This document shows, piece by piece, positions 8,485 through 16,839 of a DNA stretch of 64,000 nucleotides. Both the position numbers and the translations under genes were made by a program. The notes below the pieces were generated by a model that did not search any database, had not been told where the DNA came from, and was given only the letters and a program-made list of their open reading frames with translations. Each line of letters starts with the position of its first letter. Positions within the stretch are counted from its first letter, which is position 1. The stretch is from Flagellimonas eckloniae (GTDB lineage Bacteria; Bacteroidota; Bacteroidia; Flavobacteriales; Flavobacteriaceae), in assembly GCF_001413955.1 (NCBI RefSeq), contig NZ_LCTZ01000002.1, positions 496,001 through 560,000 of the forward strand. Direction: 5' to 3'.

Positions 8485-10941
8485 ATGCATTATTTTTTGG
8501 ATGTAGTCCTGCCGATTCCCTTGGAGCGGCTTTTCACCTATAAAATTTCAGAGCAGGAAGCGGATTTTTTAGAAGTGGGAATGCGGGTTGCTGTCCCGTT
8601 TGGGAAATCAAAAATTTATACCGCACTGGCCTACAACATCCATAATAACCCTCCTTTGGCCTATGAAGCTAAAGAAATTTACCAGATATTGGATGAGAAA
8701 CCTTTGGTGAACAAAATCCAAGTGAGACATTGGGAGTGGATTGCCCGGTACTATATGTGTACGCTTGGAGAAGTGGTTAGAAGTGCACTCCCCAGTGCTT
8801 TTTTGCTTGAAAGTGAAACCTTGGTGCTCCCCAATAAAGATGTTACGGTAGATGAGTTGGATTTAAAAGATGATGAATTTTTAGTTTATGAGGCATTTCA
8901 GCATCAAACGGTTTTAAAAATTGGGGAGATAAGTGGAATCGTGGACAAAAAAAATGTTTTGCCACTTGTAAATAGGTTGGTCCAAAAAGGGATTGTCATC
9001 CAAAAAGAAGAACTCTACGAGCAATATAGGCCAAAGTTAGTCCGCTATGTAAAGTTGGGCAAAGAATTCCAGACTGATGCTAAACTGGAAGAATTGTTAT
9101 TGGATTTATCAAGAGCCCCAAAGCAAAGTCAAGTTGTTTTGGCCCTTTTTCAAATGCAGGCAGTAACTAAAAAGCCAATTCCCATTGCAGATTTGGAAAA
9201 AGAAAGTGGTAGTTCAAGGGCTATAATCAAAGCGCTTATTGATAAATCAATTCTTGAAGAATACCATATTAGAACAGATAGGGTTCAATTTGATGGTGAA
9301 TCCAATTCGATAAACGGGATTACGCTAAACTCTTATCAAACAGAAGCTTTAACTACCATCAATAAAAGTTTTACTGAAAATAAAGTTGCCTTGCTTCATG
9401 GGGTTACATCTTCTGGGAAGACTGAAGTTTACATCAAACTTATAGAGCAATCACTAGAGCTTGGTAAACAGGCTTTGTACCTATTGCCAGAAATAGCCTT
9501 GACTTCCCAACTCATAGGAAGATTACGTTCCTATTTTGGTAATAAAGTTTCTGTGTATCATTCAAAATACAGTATTCATGAACGCGTAGAGGTTTGGAAC
9601 AATGTAAAGGATAATTCTGATAAAGCACAGATAGTAATCGGGGCGCGGTCATCCTTATTTTTACCATTTTCCAACTTGGGATTAGTGGTTGTTGATGAGG
9701 AACATGAGAGTTCTTTTAAGCAATTTGACCCAGCTCCAAGGTATCATGCCCGGGATGCAGCCATTGTTCTAGCGACATATCATAATGCACATTGTGTTTT
9801 GGGTTCTGCAACACCAAGCATTGAAAGTATGGATAATGCTAAAAAAGGAAAATACGGGTACGCATCCATTAATTACAGGTATGGAGATGTACTCATGCCT
9901 GATATTACCTTGGTTGATATAAAGGAAGCAACCCGCAAGAAACGAATGAAAGGTCATTTCTCGGAAACCCTATTCAATGCAATTGGTGAAACTTTAGAAG
10001 GTGGGGAGCAGGTAATCCTGTTTCAAAATAGAAGGGGTTTTGCACCGATTATTGAATGTACAACTTGTGGAAATGTAAATCAATGTCCCAATTGCGATGT
10101 TAGTCTTACCTATCACCAACATAGAAATCAATTGCGATGTCATTATTGTGGGTATCACATGGCATTGCAACACGCCTGTCTTGCCTGTGGAAGTCCAACA
10201 TTGGATAAAAAAGGATTTGGAACTGAGCAAATTCAGGAAGAATTAAAGCAGCTTTTTCCAGATACAAATGTGGGTAGAATGGATTTGGACACTACCAGGG
10301 GCAAGTATGCCTATGAAAAAATAATCACTGCATTTGAACAGCAAGAAATGGACATTCTTGTGGGTACCCAAATGGTTACAAAAGGATTGGATTTTAGAAA
10401 TGTAAACCTAGTGGGCATCATGAACGCAGATTCTTTGTTGAATTTTCCAGACTATCGAGCCCATGAACGAAGTTTTCAATTATTGACGCAGGTTGCGGGT
10501 AGGGCAGGGCGAACAAAGAAAAGGGGAAAAGTGCTTGTCCAGACCTACAATCCATACCATCAAATATTACAGCAGGTAACGACGAACAGCTATAATAAAA
10601 TGTTTGAAGAACAGCAGTATGAACGGGAAAAGTTTAAATATCCTCCTATTGTTCGAATTATTAAGCTTACTCTAAAGGATAAGGACTATAACAAGTTAAA
10701 TGAGGCGGCCCAATGGTTCGCCAGTTCCTTGCAAAATGTATTGGGGCAACAAATTCTGGGTCCGGAATATCCTCCTGTGGCCAGAATACGAAGGGATTAT
10801 TTAAAAAACATTCTTATAAAGACACCCAAGTCACAATCTATTGCCCAAACAAAAAATAGCATTAAAGGAATTGAAAAATCCTTTAATGCTATTTCAAAGT
10901 ATAAAAGTGTAAGACTGGTCTACAATGTGGACCACATATAA
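8485..10941 (+). CDS. priA: Primosomal protein N' (replication restart helicase PriA)
   Basis: 3'-to-5' DNA helicase that recognises stalled forks and reloads the replisome. 818 residues. The N-terminal DNA-binding region begins HYFLDVVLPIPLERLFTY; Walker A GVTSSGKT lies near 306-313; DEEH is the Walker B box; GSATPS follows. Eight cysteines in four pairs (CTTC, CPNC, CHYC, CLAC) between about 525 and 575 form the two zinc sites. The conserved GTQMVTKGLDF and QVAGRAGR motifs are intact. Last gene of the nadC run; its end is one base from the convergent LytTR gene. Confidence 0.97.
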   Translation: MHYFLDVVLPIPLERLFTYKISEQEADFLEVGMRVAVPFGKSKIYTALAYNIHNNPPLAYEAKEIYQILDEKPLVNKIQVRHWEWIARYYMCTLGEVVRSALPSAFLLESETLVLPNKDVTVDELDLKDDEFLVYEAFQHQTVLKIGEISGIVDKKNVLPLVNRLVQKGIVIQKEELYEQYRPKLVRYVKLGKEFQTDAKLEELLLDLSRAPKQSQVVLALFQMQAVTKKPIPIADLEKESGSSRAIIKALIDKSILEEYHIRTDRVQFDGESNSINGITLNSYQTEALTTINKSFTENKVALLHGVTSSGKTEVYIKLIEQSLELGKQALYLLPEIALTSQLIGRLRSYFGNKVSVYHSKYSIHERVEVWNNVKDNSDKAQIVIGARSSLFLPFSNLGLVVVDEEHESSFKQFDPAPRYHARDAAIVLATYHNAHCVLGSATPSIESMDNAKKGKYGYASINYRYGDVLMPDITLVDIKEATRKKRMKGHFSETLFNAIGETLEGGEQVILFQNRRGFAPIIECTTCGNVNQCPNCDVSLTYHQHRNQLRCHYCGYHMALQHACLACGSPTLDKKGFGTEQIQEELKQLFPDTNVGRMDLDTTRGKYAYEKIITAFEQQEMDILVGTQMVTKGLDFRNVNLVGIMNADSLLNFPDYRAHERSFQLLTQVAGRAGRTKKRGKVLVQTYNPYHQILQQVTTNSYNKMFEEQQYEREKFKYPPIVRIIKLTLKDKDYNKLNEAAQWFASSLQNVLGQQILGPEYPPVARIRRDYLKNILIKTPKSQSIAQTKNSIKGIEKSFNAISKYKSVRLVYNVDHI

Positions 10942-10942
10942 T

Positions 10943-11635
10943 TTATACGTTGGCAAGAGCTTCAGCCAGCTCTGTCTTCTTATTTCTACTTAATGGAATC
11001 TGTCTACCCCCAACCTCTACATTCTTACTATTGAATTTTTCAATCTTTTCCAGATTCACTATATAAGACTTATGGATTCTAAGAAATTTTTCAGCAGGTA
11101 ACTGCTTTTCGAAAGCCTTCATGGTAGAAAGAATTACAATATTGGCTTCATCAGTAACCAATTTAATGTAATCTCCCAATGCTTCAATCCATTTAATATC
11201 ATTTAAGATAACCTTACGCTTTTTAAGGTTACTTTTTACAAAAATATGCTCTTCATCCTCATCAACCCTGTTTATTTGCTCATACTTGGCAACAGCTCTT
11301 TTTACAGAAGCTTCAAATCTGGCTAGGGTTATAGGTTTGTGTAAATAATCGGTTACATCATAATCAAAAGCCTTAAGAGCGTAATCCGGCTTTCCTGTTA
11401 TTAAAATAACTTGTGGAGGGTTCTCCAATGCCTCTAAAAGGTCGAAACCGCTAATAATTGGCATTTCAACATCTAGAAAGATTAAATCAATGTCGTGGTT
11501 CTTTAATCCATTTTTGGCCTCAATAGCGTTACTGTACTCAGCTACAAGGGCAAGATGAGGGTGATTGTTGACCAATTTTGCAACAGCCATCCGCTGCATT
11601 GAGGAGTCGTCTACAATTATACTTTTTAATTTCAT
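10943..11635 (-). CDS. LytTR-type response regulator transcription factor
   Basis: 230-residue two-component regulator. The receiver domain (1-125) has the acidic pair Asp9-Asp10, phospho-acceptor Asp55 in FLDVEMP, Thr in LITGKP and Lys in YLHKPI. The LytTR DNA-binding domain (about 130-228) shows IFVKSNLKKRKV, IKWIEALGDYIKLVT, FLRIHKSYIVN and PLSRNKK. Such regulators usually pair with a 5TM/HisKA_2 (LytS-like) kinase, but none is adjacent, so this is an orphan here. Convergent with priA; about 236 bases separate its start from rpsF. Confidence 0.93.
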   Translation of the reverse strand: MKLKSIIVDDSSMQRMAVAKLVNNHPHLALVAEYSNAIEAKNGLKNHDIDLIFLDVEMPIISGFDLLEALENPPQVILITGKPDYALKAFDYDVTDYLHKPITLARFEASVKRAVAKYEQINRVDEDEEHIFVKSNLKKRKVILNDIKWIEALGDYIKLVTDEANIVILSTMKAFEKQLPAEKFLRIHKSYIVNLEKIEKFNSKNVEVGGRQIPLSRNKKTELAEALANV

Positions 11636-11818
11636 AGAATGGGGTGATTTGTAGGGTTTTAAATCATCGGCAAATTACATAAAAAAGGCGTTTAACGGCA
11701 ACAAAAGATGTAAACATGGTCTATTTTGTTGTGTATATTACCATATACGTTATGTAGGTTAGCTTGGTTCATAATTGTTAATAACTATTGCTATTTAAAC
11801 GAAGATTTTAAGCTTTTC

Positions 11819-11849
11819 TTGTGGGGTGAAGTATTTATTGTTAATTTTG
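11819..11849 (+). promoter_or_regulatory. Promoter of the rpsF-rpsR-rplI operon
   Basis: TTG at 11819-11821, a 20-base spacer and TAATTTTG at 11842-11849 form a complete Bacteroidota minus-33/minus-7 promoter. Transcription would start near 11854, leaving a leader of about 18 bases before rpsF. Confidence 0.8.
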
Positions 11850-11871
11850 CGCTCCTTTAAAAATATAATAT

Positions 11872-12210
11872 ATGAACCATTACGAAACTGTTTTCATTTT
11901 GAATCCCGTTCTGTCTGAAACACAGATAGAGGAAACAGTTAAGAAATTTGAAGATTTCTTAATTAAGAATGGTGGCAAAATGGTCTCCAAAGAAAATTGG
12001 GGACTAAAGAAATTGGCCTATCCCATTCAACACAAGAAAAGTGGTTTTTACCACTTATTTGAATTCACCGTTCCTGGTGAAGTAATTTCTCCTTATGAGC
12101 TGGAGTTTAGAAGAGATGAGCGTATCATGCGTTTTCTAACTGTTAAGTTGGACAAGCATGCCATTTCTTGGGCAGAAAGAAGAAGAACTAAATTAAAAGC
12201 TAAGGCATAG
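11872..12210 (+). CDS. rpsF: 30S ribosomal protein bS6
   Basis: 112-residue ribosomal protein that binds the 16S rRNA platform as a heterodimer with bS18. [15 protein letters not shown] at the start, the [10 protein letters not shown] strand and the [17 protein letters not shown] segment are family hallmarks. First gene of rpsF-rpsR-rplI, four bases before rpsR, behind a strong promoter at 11819-11849. In flavobacterial ribosomes bS6, bS18 and bS21 are reported to sequester the anti-Shine-Dalgarno end of 16S rRNA, which fits the scarcity of Shine-Dalgarno sites in this window. Confidence 0.98.
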   Translation: MNHYETVFILNPVLSETQIEETVKKFEDFLIKNGGKMVSKENWGLKKLAYPIQHKKSGFYHLFEFTVPGEVISPYELEFRRDERIMRFLTVKLDKHAISWAERRRTKLKAKA

Positions 12211-12214
12211 GGTT

Positions 12215-12511
12215 ATGGCATCAATAGAACAACAAGCAAAATCAAAAAAAGATGGGGAAATCAGGTATTTGACCCCATTGAACATTGAGACTAACAAACA
12301 AAAGAAGTATTGTAGATTTAAAAAATCTGGAATTAAGTATATAGATTACAAAGATCCAGATTTTCTAATGAAGTTGGTAAACGAACAAGGTAAATTGCTT
12401 CCTAGAAGACTTACCGGTACATCTTTAAAGTACCAAAGAAAGGTAGCACAAGCTGTTAAGCGTGCACGCCATCTAGCCTTAATGCCGTACGTTGGCGATA
12501 TGTTGAAATAA
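12215..12511 (+). CDS. rpsR: 30S ribosomal protein bS18
   Basis: 98-residue ribosomal protein partnering bS6 on the small-subunit platform. The core [18 protein letters not shown], then [16 protein letters not shown] and [13 protein letters not shown] are diagnostic. It carries a roughly 25-residue N-terminal lead ([20 protein letters not shown]) longer than in E. coli bS18 (75 residues). Located between rpsF and rplI with spacings of 4 and 13 bases; the order is the conserved one, without priB. Confidence 0.98.
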   Translation: MASIEQQAKSKKDGEIRYLTPLNIETNKQKKYCRFKKSGIKYIDYKDPDFLMKLVNEQGKLLPRRLTGTSLKYQRKVAQAVKRARHLALMPYVGDMLK

Positions 12512-12524
12512 AAAATACTGAAGA

Positions 12525-12977
12525 ATGGAACTTATTCTAAGAGAAGATATACAGGATTTGGGTTTTAAGGATGACGTCGTAACAGTGAAAAACGGTTATG
12601 GAAGAAATTACCTTATCCCCAAAGGATTGGCCGCTTTGGCTACACCATCTGCCAAAAAGGTTTTAGCAGAAAACCTAAAACAGAGAGCTCATAAAGAAAA
12701 GAAGGTTGTCGACGAAGCCAGTAAAAAGGCAGAGGCGTTAAAACAATTGGAAATCCGTATCCCGGCGAAAGTGGGTGCAGGTGATAAGCTTTTCGGTTCT
12801 GTAAATAATATTGATTTGGCCGTAGCTTTAAGCAAAGCAGGTCATGAAATAGACAGAAAGTTCATTACTATAAAAGGAGGAACAATAAAAAGAGTTGGGC
12901 CATATGATGCCCAAATCAGACTTCATAGAGAAGTAATTGTAGACTTCCCTTTTGAAGTGATTGCTGAGGCGAAATAA
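12525..12977 (+). CDS. rplI: 50S ribosomal protein bL9
   Basis: 150-residue ribosomal protein with two domains joined by a long helix, located at the base of the L1 stalk. The N-terminal MELILREDIQDLGFKDDVV and VKNGYGRNYLIPKG are the family signature; the connecting helix runs about 45-75 and the C-terminal domain ends VDFPFEVIAEAK. Last gene of the operon: a strong hairpin terminator begins 25 bases after its stop. Confidence 0.98.
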   Translation: MELILREDIQDLGFKDDVVTVKNGYGRNYLIPKGLAALATPSAKKVLAENLKQRAHKEKKVVDEASKKAEALKQLEIRIPAKVGAGDKLFGSVNNIDLAVALSKAGHEIDRKFITIKGGTIKRVGPYDAQIRLHREVIVDFPFEVIAEAK

Positions 12978-13002
12978 ATTCAACTCTGGTTAATAACTTG
13001 TT

Positions 13003-13032
13003 AAGAGCTATGCATGCATAGCTCTTTTTTTT
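13003..13032 (+). terminator. Rho-independent terminator of rpsF-rpsR-rplI
   Basis: AAGAGCTATGCA and TGCATAGCTCTT form a near-complete palindrome (13003-13026) followed by a T-run. An in-frame ATG at 13014 lies inside this stem, which argues that it is not the start of the downstream receptor gene. Confidence 0.88.
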
Positions 13033-13036
13033 GTCC

Positions 13037-13044
13037 TATGTTTG
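13037..13044 (+). promoter_or_regulatory. Minus-7 box (TATGTTTG) of the Oar-like receptor gene
   Basis: TATGTTTG matches TAnnTTTG and starts only five bases after the preceding terminator. Predicted transcription start is near 13049, about 25 bases before the ATG at 13074. No convincing minus-33 TTG is present, since that region is occupied by the terminator. Confidence 0.55.
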
Positions 13045-13073
13045 TATTCACTCAAAAAACTAACTCACTCATT

Positions 13074-16000
13074 ATGAAGAAAATTCTATCCCTTGGAATA
13101 CTATTTTTCATAGTATTTACCTCAGCTTTTTCCCAAGTTACTACATCAAACATCAGAGGAACTGTTGTTGATGATCAACAAGTCCCACTTTTAGGAGCAA
13201 ATATTGTTGCTGTTCACACGCCTACAGGTACACGTTACGGAGCCATTACTAATGAAGAAGGAAGGTTCAACCTACTCAACCTAAGGGTTGGGGGACCGTA
13301 CGAGGTTACCATTTCTTATGTTGGATTTAAAAGTAGTGTTAGAAATGATGTGTTTCTTTCATTGGGTAAAACATTTAACTACAATACAGAATTGGTGTCA
13401 GATAGTCAAGTCTTGGATGAAGTAATAGTTGTCTCAGATCAGACCGGGACTTTTGGAAGTGACAGAACTGGTGCAGAAACCAGTGTAGGGCGACGAGAAC
13501 TTACTCGATTACCTACCATTTCAAGGTCTACAAACGACTTTACACGTTTAGAGCCAACGGCAAGTGCCGGTTCTTTTGGAGGTCGTAATGATCAGTTCAA
13601 CAATTTTTCCTTAGATGGAGCCATCTTTAACAATCCTTTTGGGCTTGATGCTGCACAGCCGGGCGGACAGACAAATGCAACACCTATTTCTATAGATGCA
13701 ATTGATCAAATACAGGTGAGCACAGCTCCTTATGATGTAACGCAATCTGGATTTACCGGAGCTTCCGTAAATGCAGTTACCAAGAGTGGTACCAATGATT
13801 TTTATGCTACAGTGTATGGTTTCTTTAGAAATGATGATTTAACTGGGGGCAAAATAAATGGTGATGACGTTTTTAAAACAGGTTTGGAACAAAAACAATA
13901 TGGATTTAGTGTTGGCGGACCAATTGTTAAAAACAAACTGTTCTTTTTTGTGAACTTTGAAAAAGATGACCTAACCTCATTGGGAACTGATGGTTTTGTG
14001 CCCAACACAGGTACGGGAGCAGCCAATGAATCAAGAGTTACACAATCAGATTTTGATTTGGTTGATGGTCTCCTAAGACAGGTTGTAATAGGCCAAGATG
14101 AATCTGGGAATGATATTTTTTATGACCCGGGAAGAATTACCGGATTCAACTTCGACCAAGAATCTACAAAAGGTATTTTAAAGCTGGATTGGAATATTAA
14201 TGACAATAACCGTCTTGCAGTTATCTATAATTTCCTGGATGCCTCAAAAGGAAAACCTGCTAATAGGAATGCTATTCAGTTTAGGGGACCAGATTTGGCC
14301 ACTTTACAATTTGAAAATGCAGGGTATGAGATAAACAATAGAATTCAATCCGTACAAATAGAATTAAACTCTACCCTATCCAATGACGCCACAAATAAGC
14401 TCCAAATAGGATACACCCATTTTGATGACTTTAGAAATCCATTTTCTACACCTGCTCCAAGTATCACAATTCTTGATGCAGCCGGTACTTCCAATTATAT
14501 TATTGCGGGGCACGAACCTTTCTCTATAAATAATGAGTTGGATCAAAAAGTATTTCAAGTCACTGATAATTTAAACTTCTTTAAAGGTGACCATACCTAT
14601 ACTATTGGTTTTTCTTTTGAAAAATTTCAATTTGACAACTCTTTTAACTTGGGAGTTTATGGAGCACAGGGGGTATTTTTTCCAACTTCGACAATCACAG
14701 ATTTCCCAACTTTTGCAAGTTCAGGACAATTGCAAGCAGCATTTGATTCAGCAATTGCTGCAAATGCAAGCCTTAATGCAGCGGGAGATGGGGTTTCTGG
14801 TGGATGGGCCTTGGCAGAAACGAATGTGGGCCAACTGTCATTTTACGCCCAAGACCAATGGGACATTACTGATAATTTTAAGCTGACCTATGGAATTCGT
14901 TTTGATAGACCCTTGTTTTTTGATACGTCCGAAAAAGCGCAAGATGTTATAGATCGCAATTGTTGCTATAATCCAACTGTAGAATATACAGACCCTTCAA
15001 ATGGGGAAACTGTGTTTTTTGACTCAACCCAAATGCCTTCGAATGATTGGTTGATTGCCCCAAGATTTGGTTTTAATTGGGACGTTAATGGAGATGCTTC
15101 CTTACAACTAAGAGGTGGTTCAGGTGTGTTTACAGGTCGTTTTCCATTTGTTTGGTTAGGGAATCAAGTAGCAAATCCAAATTTCTTTTTCTATACCGTT
15201 GTTGATCCAGACTTCAAGTTTCCTCAAGTGTGGAGAACCAATATTGGAGCCGACAAGCGTTTTGAAAACGGTATTGTAGCAACGTTAGATGTATCGTATA
15301 CAAAGGACATCAATGGTATTCATGTCCAAAATTGGGGATTGGATGCGCCATCGAGCACACTGAATACTTCTTTTGACCAAAGGGTATTTTATACAGATGC
15401 AGATAAATCGCCTAACTCTGCCTATGTATTTACAAATTCAGATGAAAATGGACGTATTTGGAATGTTGCTGGGAAAGTCCAAAAAACATGGGATAATGGA
15501 CTCTATGCCCAATTGGGATATAGTTTTCTGGATGCGAAGAGTGTAAATTCAATAGACGCGGAAATTACCAGTGATGCATACAATGGTAATGCAATAGTGG
15601 GCAACTCAAATACGGCTGTATTGTCCAATGCCAGATATGGTGACAAGCATAGAATCATTGGAGTTCTGTCAAAGTCATTCAAGACCGGGACCACAATATC
15701 CACGTTCTTTGAATATGCAAGAGGAGGTCGGTACAATTATGTTTATGGAGGAAACATAAATGGTGATGATATTGCAGGAAACGGAGATGGGTTCCAAAAT
15801 GATTTGCTTTACATTCCTACGGCTTCAGAAATTGCCCAAATGAATTTTAGTGGAGCCGGACAGGCCGAAGCTTTTGAGGCATTTATACAGCAAGACGACT
15901 ATTTAAGGGACAATCGCGGTGAATATGCAGATCGATATGCTGGTTTGGCACCCTGGAGAAGCAGTTGGGATGTGAAAATTTTACAGGACATTAAATTAAA

Positions 16001-16235
16001 TGATAAGAATAAGTTCCAATTAAGTTTGGATATTTTGAACCTAGGTAACCTTATCAATTCAAATTGGGGTGTTGTTGAAATTCCAACCTTCAATCAACTA
16101 TTGGGAGTTACAGTAGATGACACAAATACGCCAACATATACCTTTGATCCAAATTTGACCAGTACTTTTGCCGCAAACACAGCTGAAGTATCTAGATGGA
16201 GGGCACAAGTGGGGGTAAGGTATATTTTCAATTAA
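13074..16235 (+). CDS. Oar-like TonB-dependent outer-membrane receptor
   Basis: 1053-residue outer-membrane protein. Signal peptide MKKILSLGILFFIVFTSAFS, then a CarboxypepD_reg-like domain (about 22-110, with GTVVDDQQVPLLGANI and TNEEGRFNLLNLRVGG), a plug domain (DQFNNFSLDGAIFNNPFG, VNAVTKSGTNDFYATVYGF) and a long beta-barrel ending VRYIFN with a terminal aromatic-Asn. This resembles Oar proteins, related to adhesion or large-substrate import; the substrate is unknown. ATG at 13074 is preferred over one at 13014 because the latter lies in the upstream terminator and the minus-7 box at 13037-13044 is downstream of it. Single-gene unit with its own terminator. Confidence 0.9.
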   Translation: MKKILSLGILFFIVFTSAFSQVTTSNIRGTVVDDQQVPLLGANIVAVHTPTGTRYGAITNEEGRFNLLNLRVGGPYEVTISYVGFKSSVRNDVFLSLGKTFNYNTELVSDSQVLDEVIVVSDQTGTFGSDRTGAETSVGRRELTRLPTISRSTNDFTRLEPTASAGSFGGRNDQFNNFSLDGAIFNNPFGLDAAQPGGQTNATPISIDAIDQIQVSTAPYDVTQSGFTGASVNAVTKSGTNDFYATVYGFFRNDDLTGGKINGDDVFKTGLEQKQYGFSVGGPIVKNKLFFFVNFEKDDLTSLGTDGFVPNTGTGAANESRVTQSDFDLVDGLLRQVVIGQDESGNDIFYDPGRITGFNFDQESTKGILKLDWNINDNNRLAVIYNFLDASKGKPANRNAIQFRGPDLATLQFENAGYEINNRIQSVQIELNSTLSNDATNKLQIGYTHFDDFRNPFSTPAPSITILDAAGTSNYIIAGHEPFSINNELDQKVFQVTDNLNFFKGDHTYTIGFSFEKFQFDNSFNLGVYGAQGVFFPTSTITDFPTFASSGQLQAAFDSAIAANASLNAAGDGVSGGWALAETNVGQLSFYAQDQWDITDNFKLTYGIRFDRPLFFDTSEKAQDVIDRNCCYNPTVEYTDPSNGETVFFDSTQMPSNDWLIAPRFGFNWDVNGDASLQLRGGSGVFTGRFPFVWLGNQVANPNFFFYTVVDPDFKFPQVWRTNIGADKRFENGIVATLDVSYTKDINGIHVQNWGLDAPSSTLNTSFDQRVFYTDADKSPNSAYVFTNSDENGRIWNVAGKVQKTWDNGLYAQLGYSFLDAKSVNSIDAEITSDAYNGNAIVGNSNTAVLSNARYGDKHRIIGVLSKSFKTGTTISTFFEYARGGRYNYVYGGNINGDDIAGNGDGFQNDLLYIPTASEIAQMNFSGAGQAEAFEAFIQQDDYLRDNRGEYADRYAGLAPWRSSWDVKILQDIKLNDKNKFQLSLDILNLGNLINSNWGVVEIPTFNQLLGVTVDDTNTPTYTFDPNLTSTFAANTAEVSRWRAQVGVRYIFN

Positions 16236-16254
16236 ATAGATACAATTAATAATT

Positions 16255-16285
16255 AAAAAGGCCTCACGAGAGTGAGGCCTTTTTT
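16255..16285 (+). terminator. Rho-independent terminator of the Oar-like receptor gene
   Basis: GGCCTCAC (16260-16267), loop GAGA, GTGAGGCC (16272-16279), with an A-run before and a T-run after the stem. Strong and symmetrical. Confidence 0.9.
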
Positions 16286-16292
16286 ATTTTTG
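16285..16292 (+). promoter_or_regulatory. Minus-7 box (TATTTTTG) four bases before the next start codon
   Basis: TATTTTTG begins within the T-run of the preceding terminator and ends four bases before ATG at 16297. At usual spacing transcription would begin at the start codon itself. No clear minus-33 element is seen. Confidence 0.5.
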
Positions 16293-16296
16293 CAGA

Positions 16297-16767
16297 ATGA
16301 AATATGCACGATTGACACAACAGCAATTAGAGGAATTGCAACCTGAATTCATCAATTTTTTGGCAACACAGTCCATTACGGCAGAGGAATGGGGAACCCT
16401 TAAAAAGGAAAAGCCAGAAGTTTCCGAAGAAGAATTGGATGTATTTAGTGATTTAATTTGGGAAGGTGTATTATCTAAAGTGGAATATCTGGAAAATGTT
16501 TCAGAATTGCAGATGCATTTATTTCACCTAACGGATAAGGAGATGAAGCTACTTTCCGTAAAAGTGATGAATCCAGAAATAGACCTGCGTACCACAGTTG
16601 GGTTTAATTGGTTCAAACGCAATTTTCAATCGGATTTTGTGGAGTATCTAACCGCTTCCAAAGCGTACTCTGAAGATAAAAATTTGGATAAGTTTAATCT
16701 AATCAAGCAAGGAGCCACAATTACCAAAGGGGATTTATACAAATGGTTTGACCAGATTATCGAATAA
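16297..16767 (+). CDS. Conserved Bacteroidota protein, probably DUF6495 family
   Basis: 156-residue soluble, acidic protein with no signal peptide or membrane segment. I recall similar proteins in many flavobacteria under DUF6495, but this is memory and function is unknown. It appears largely helical, opening MKYARLTQQQLEELQPEF, with a central LFHLTDKEMKLLSVKVMNP and a tail rich in aromatic residues (TKGDLYKWFDQII). It stands alone between a terminator and hisS, 72 bases upstream of hisS on the same strand. The start is supported by the minus-7 box ending four bases before it, which suggests a leaderless message. Confidence 0.75.
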   Translation: MKYARLTQQQLEELQPEFINFLATQSITAEEWGTLKKEKPEVSEEELDVFSDLIWEGVLSKVEYLENVSELQMHLFHLTDKEMKLLSVKVMNPEIDLRTTVGFNWFKRNFQSDFVEYLTASKAYSEDKNLDKFNLIKQGATITKGDLYKWFDQIIE

Positions 16768-16839
16768 ATTACATGGAATTAAAAGCGTAATAAAAGGTCT
16801 GGCAATTAAGTATATTTACACGAGAATTACAATAACTAC

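Noticed and set aside
13014..13073. A 60-base N-terminal extension of the Oar-like receptor
   Set aside because: The ATG at 13014 lies inside the upstream terminator stem and before the minus-7 box at 13037-13044; the 13074 start begins a proper signal peptide.
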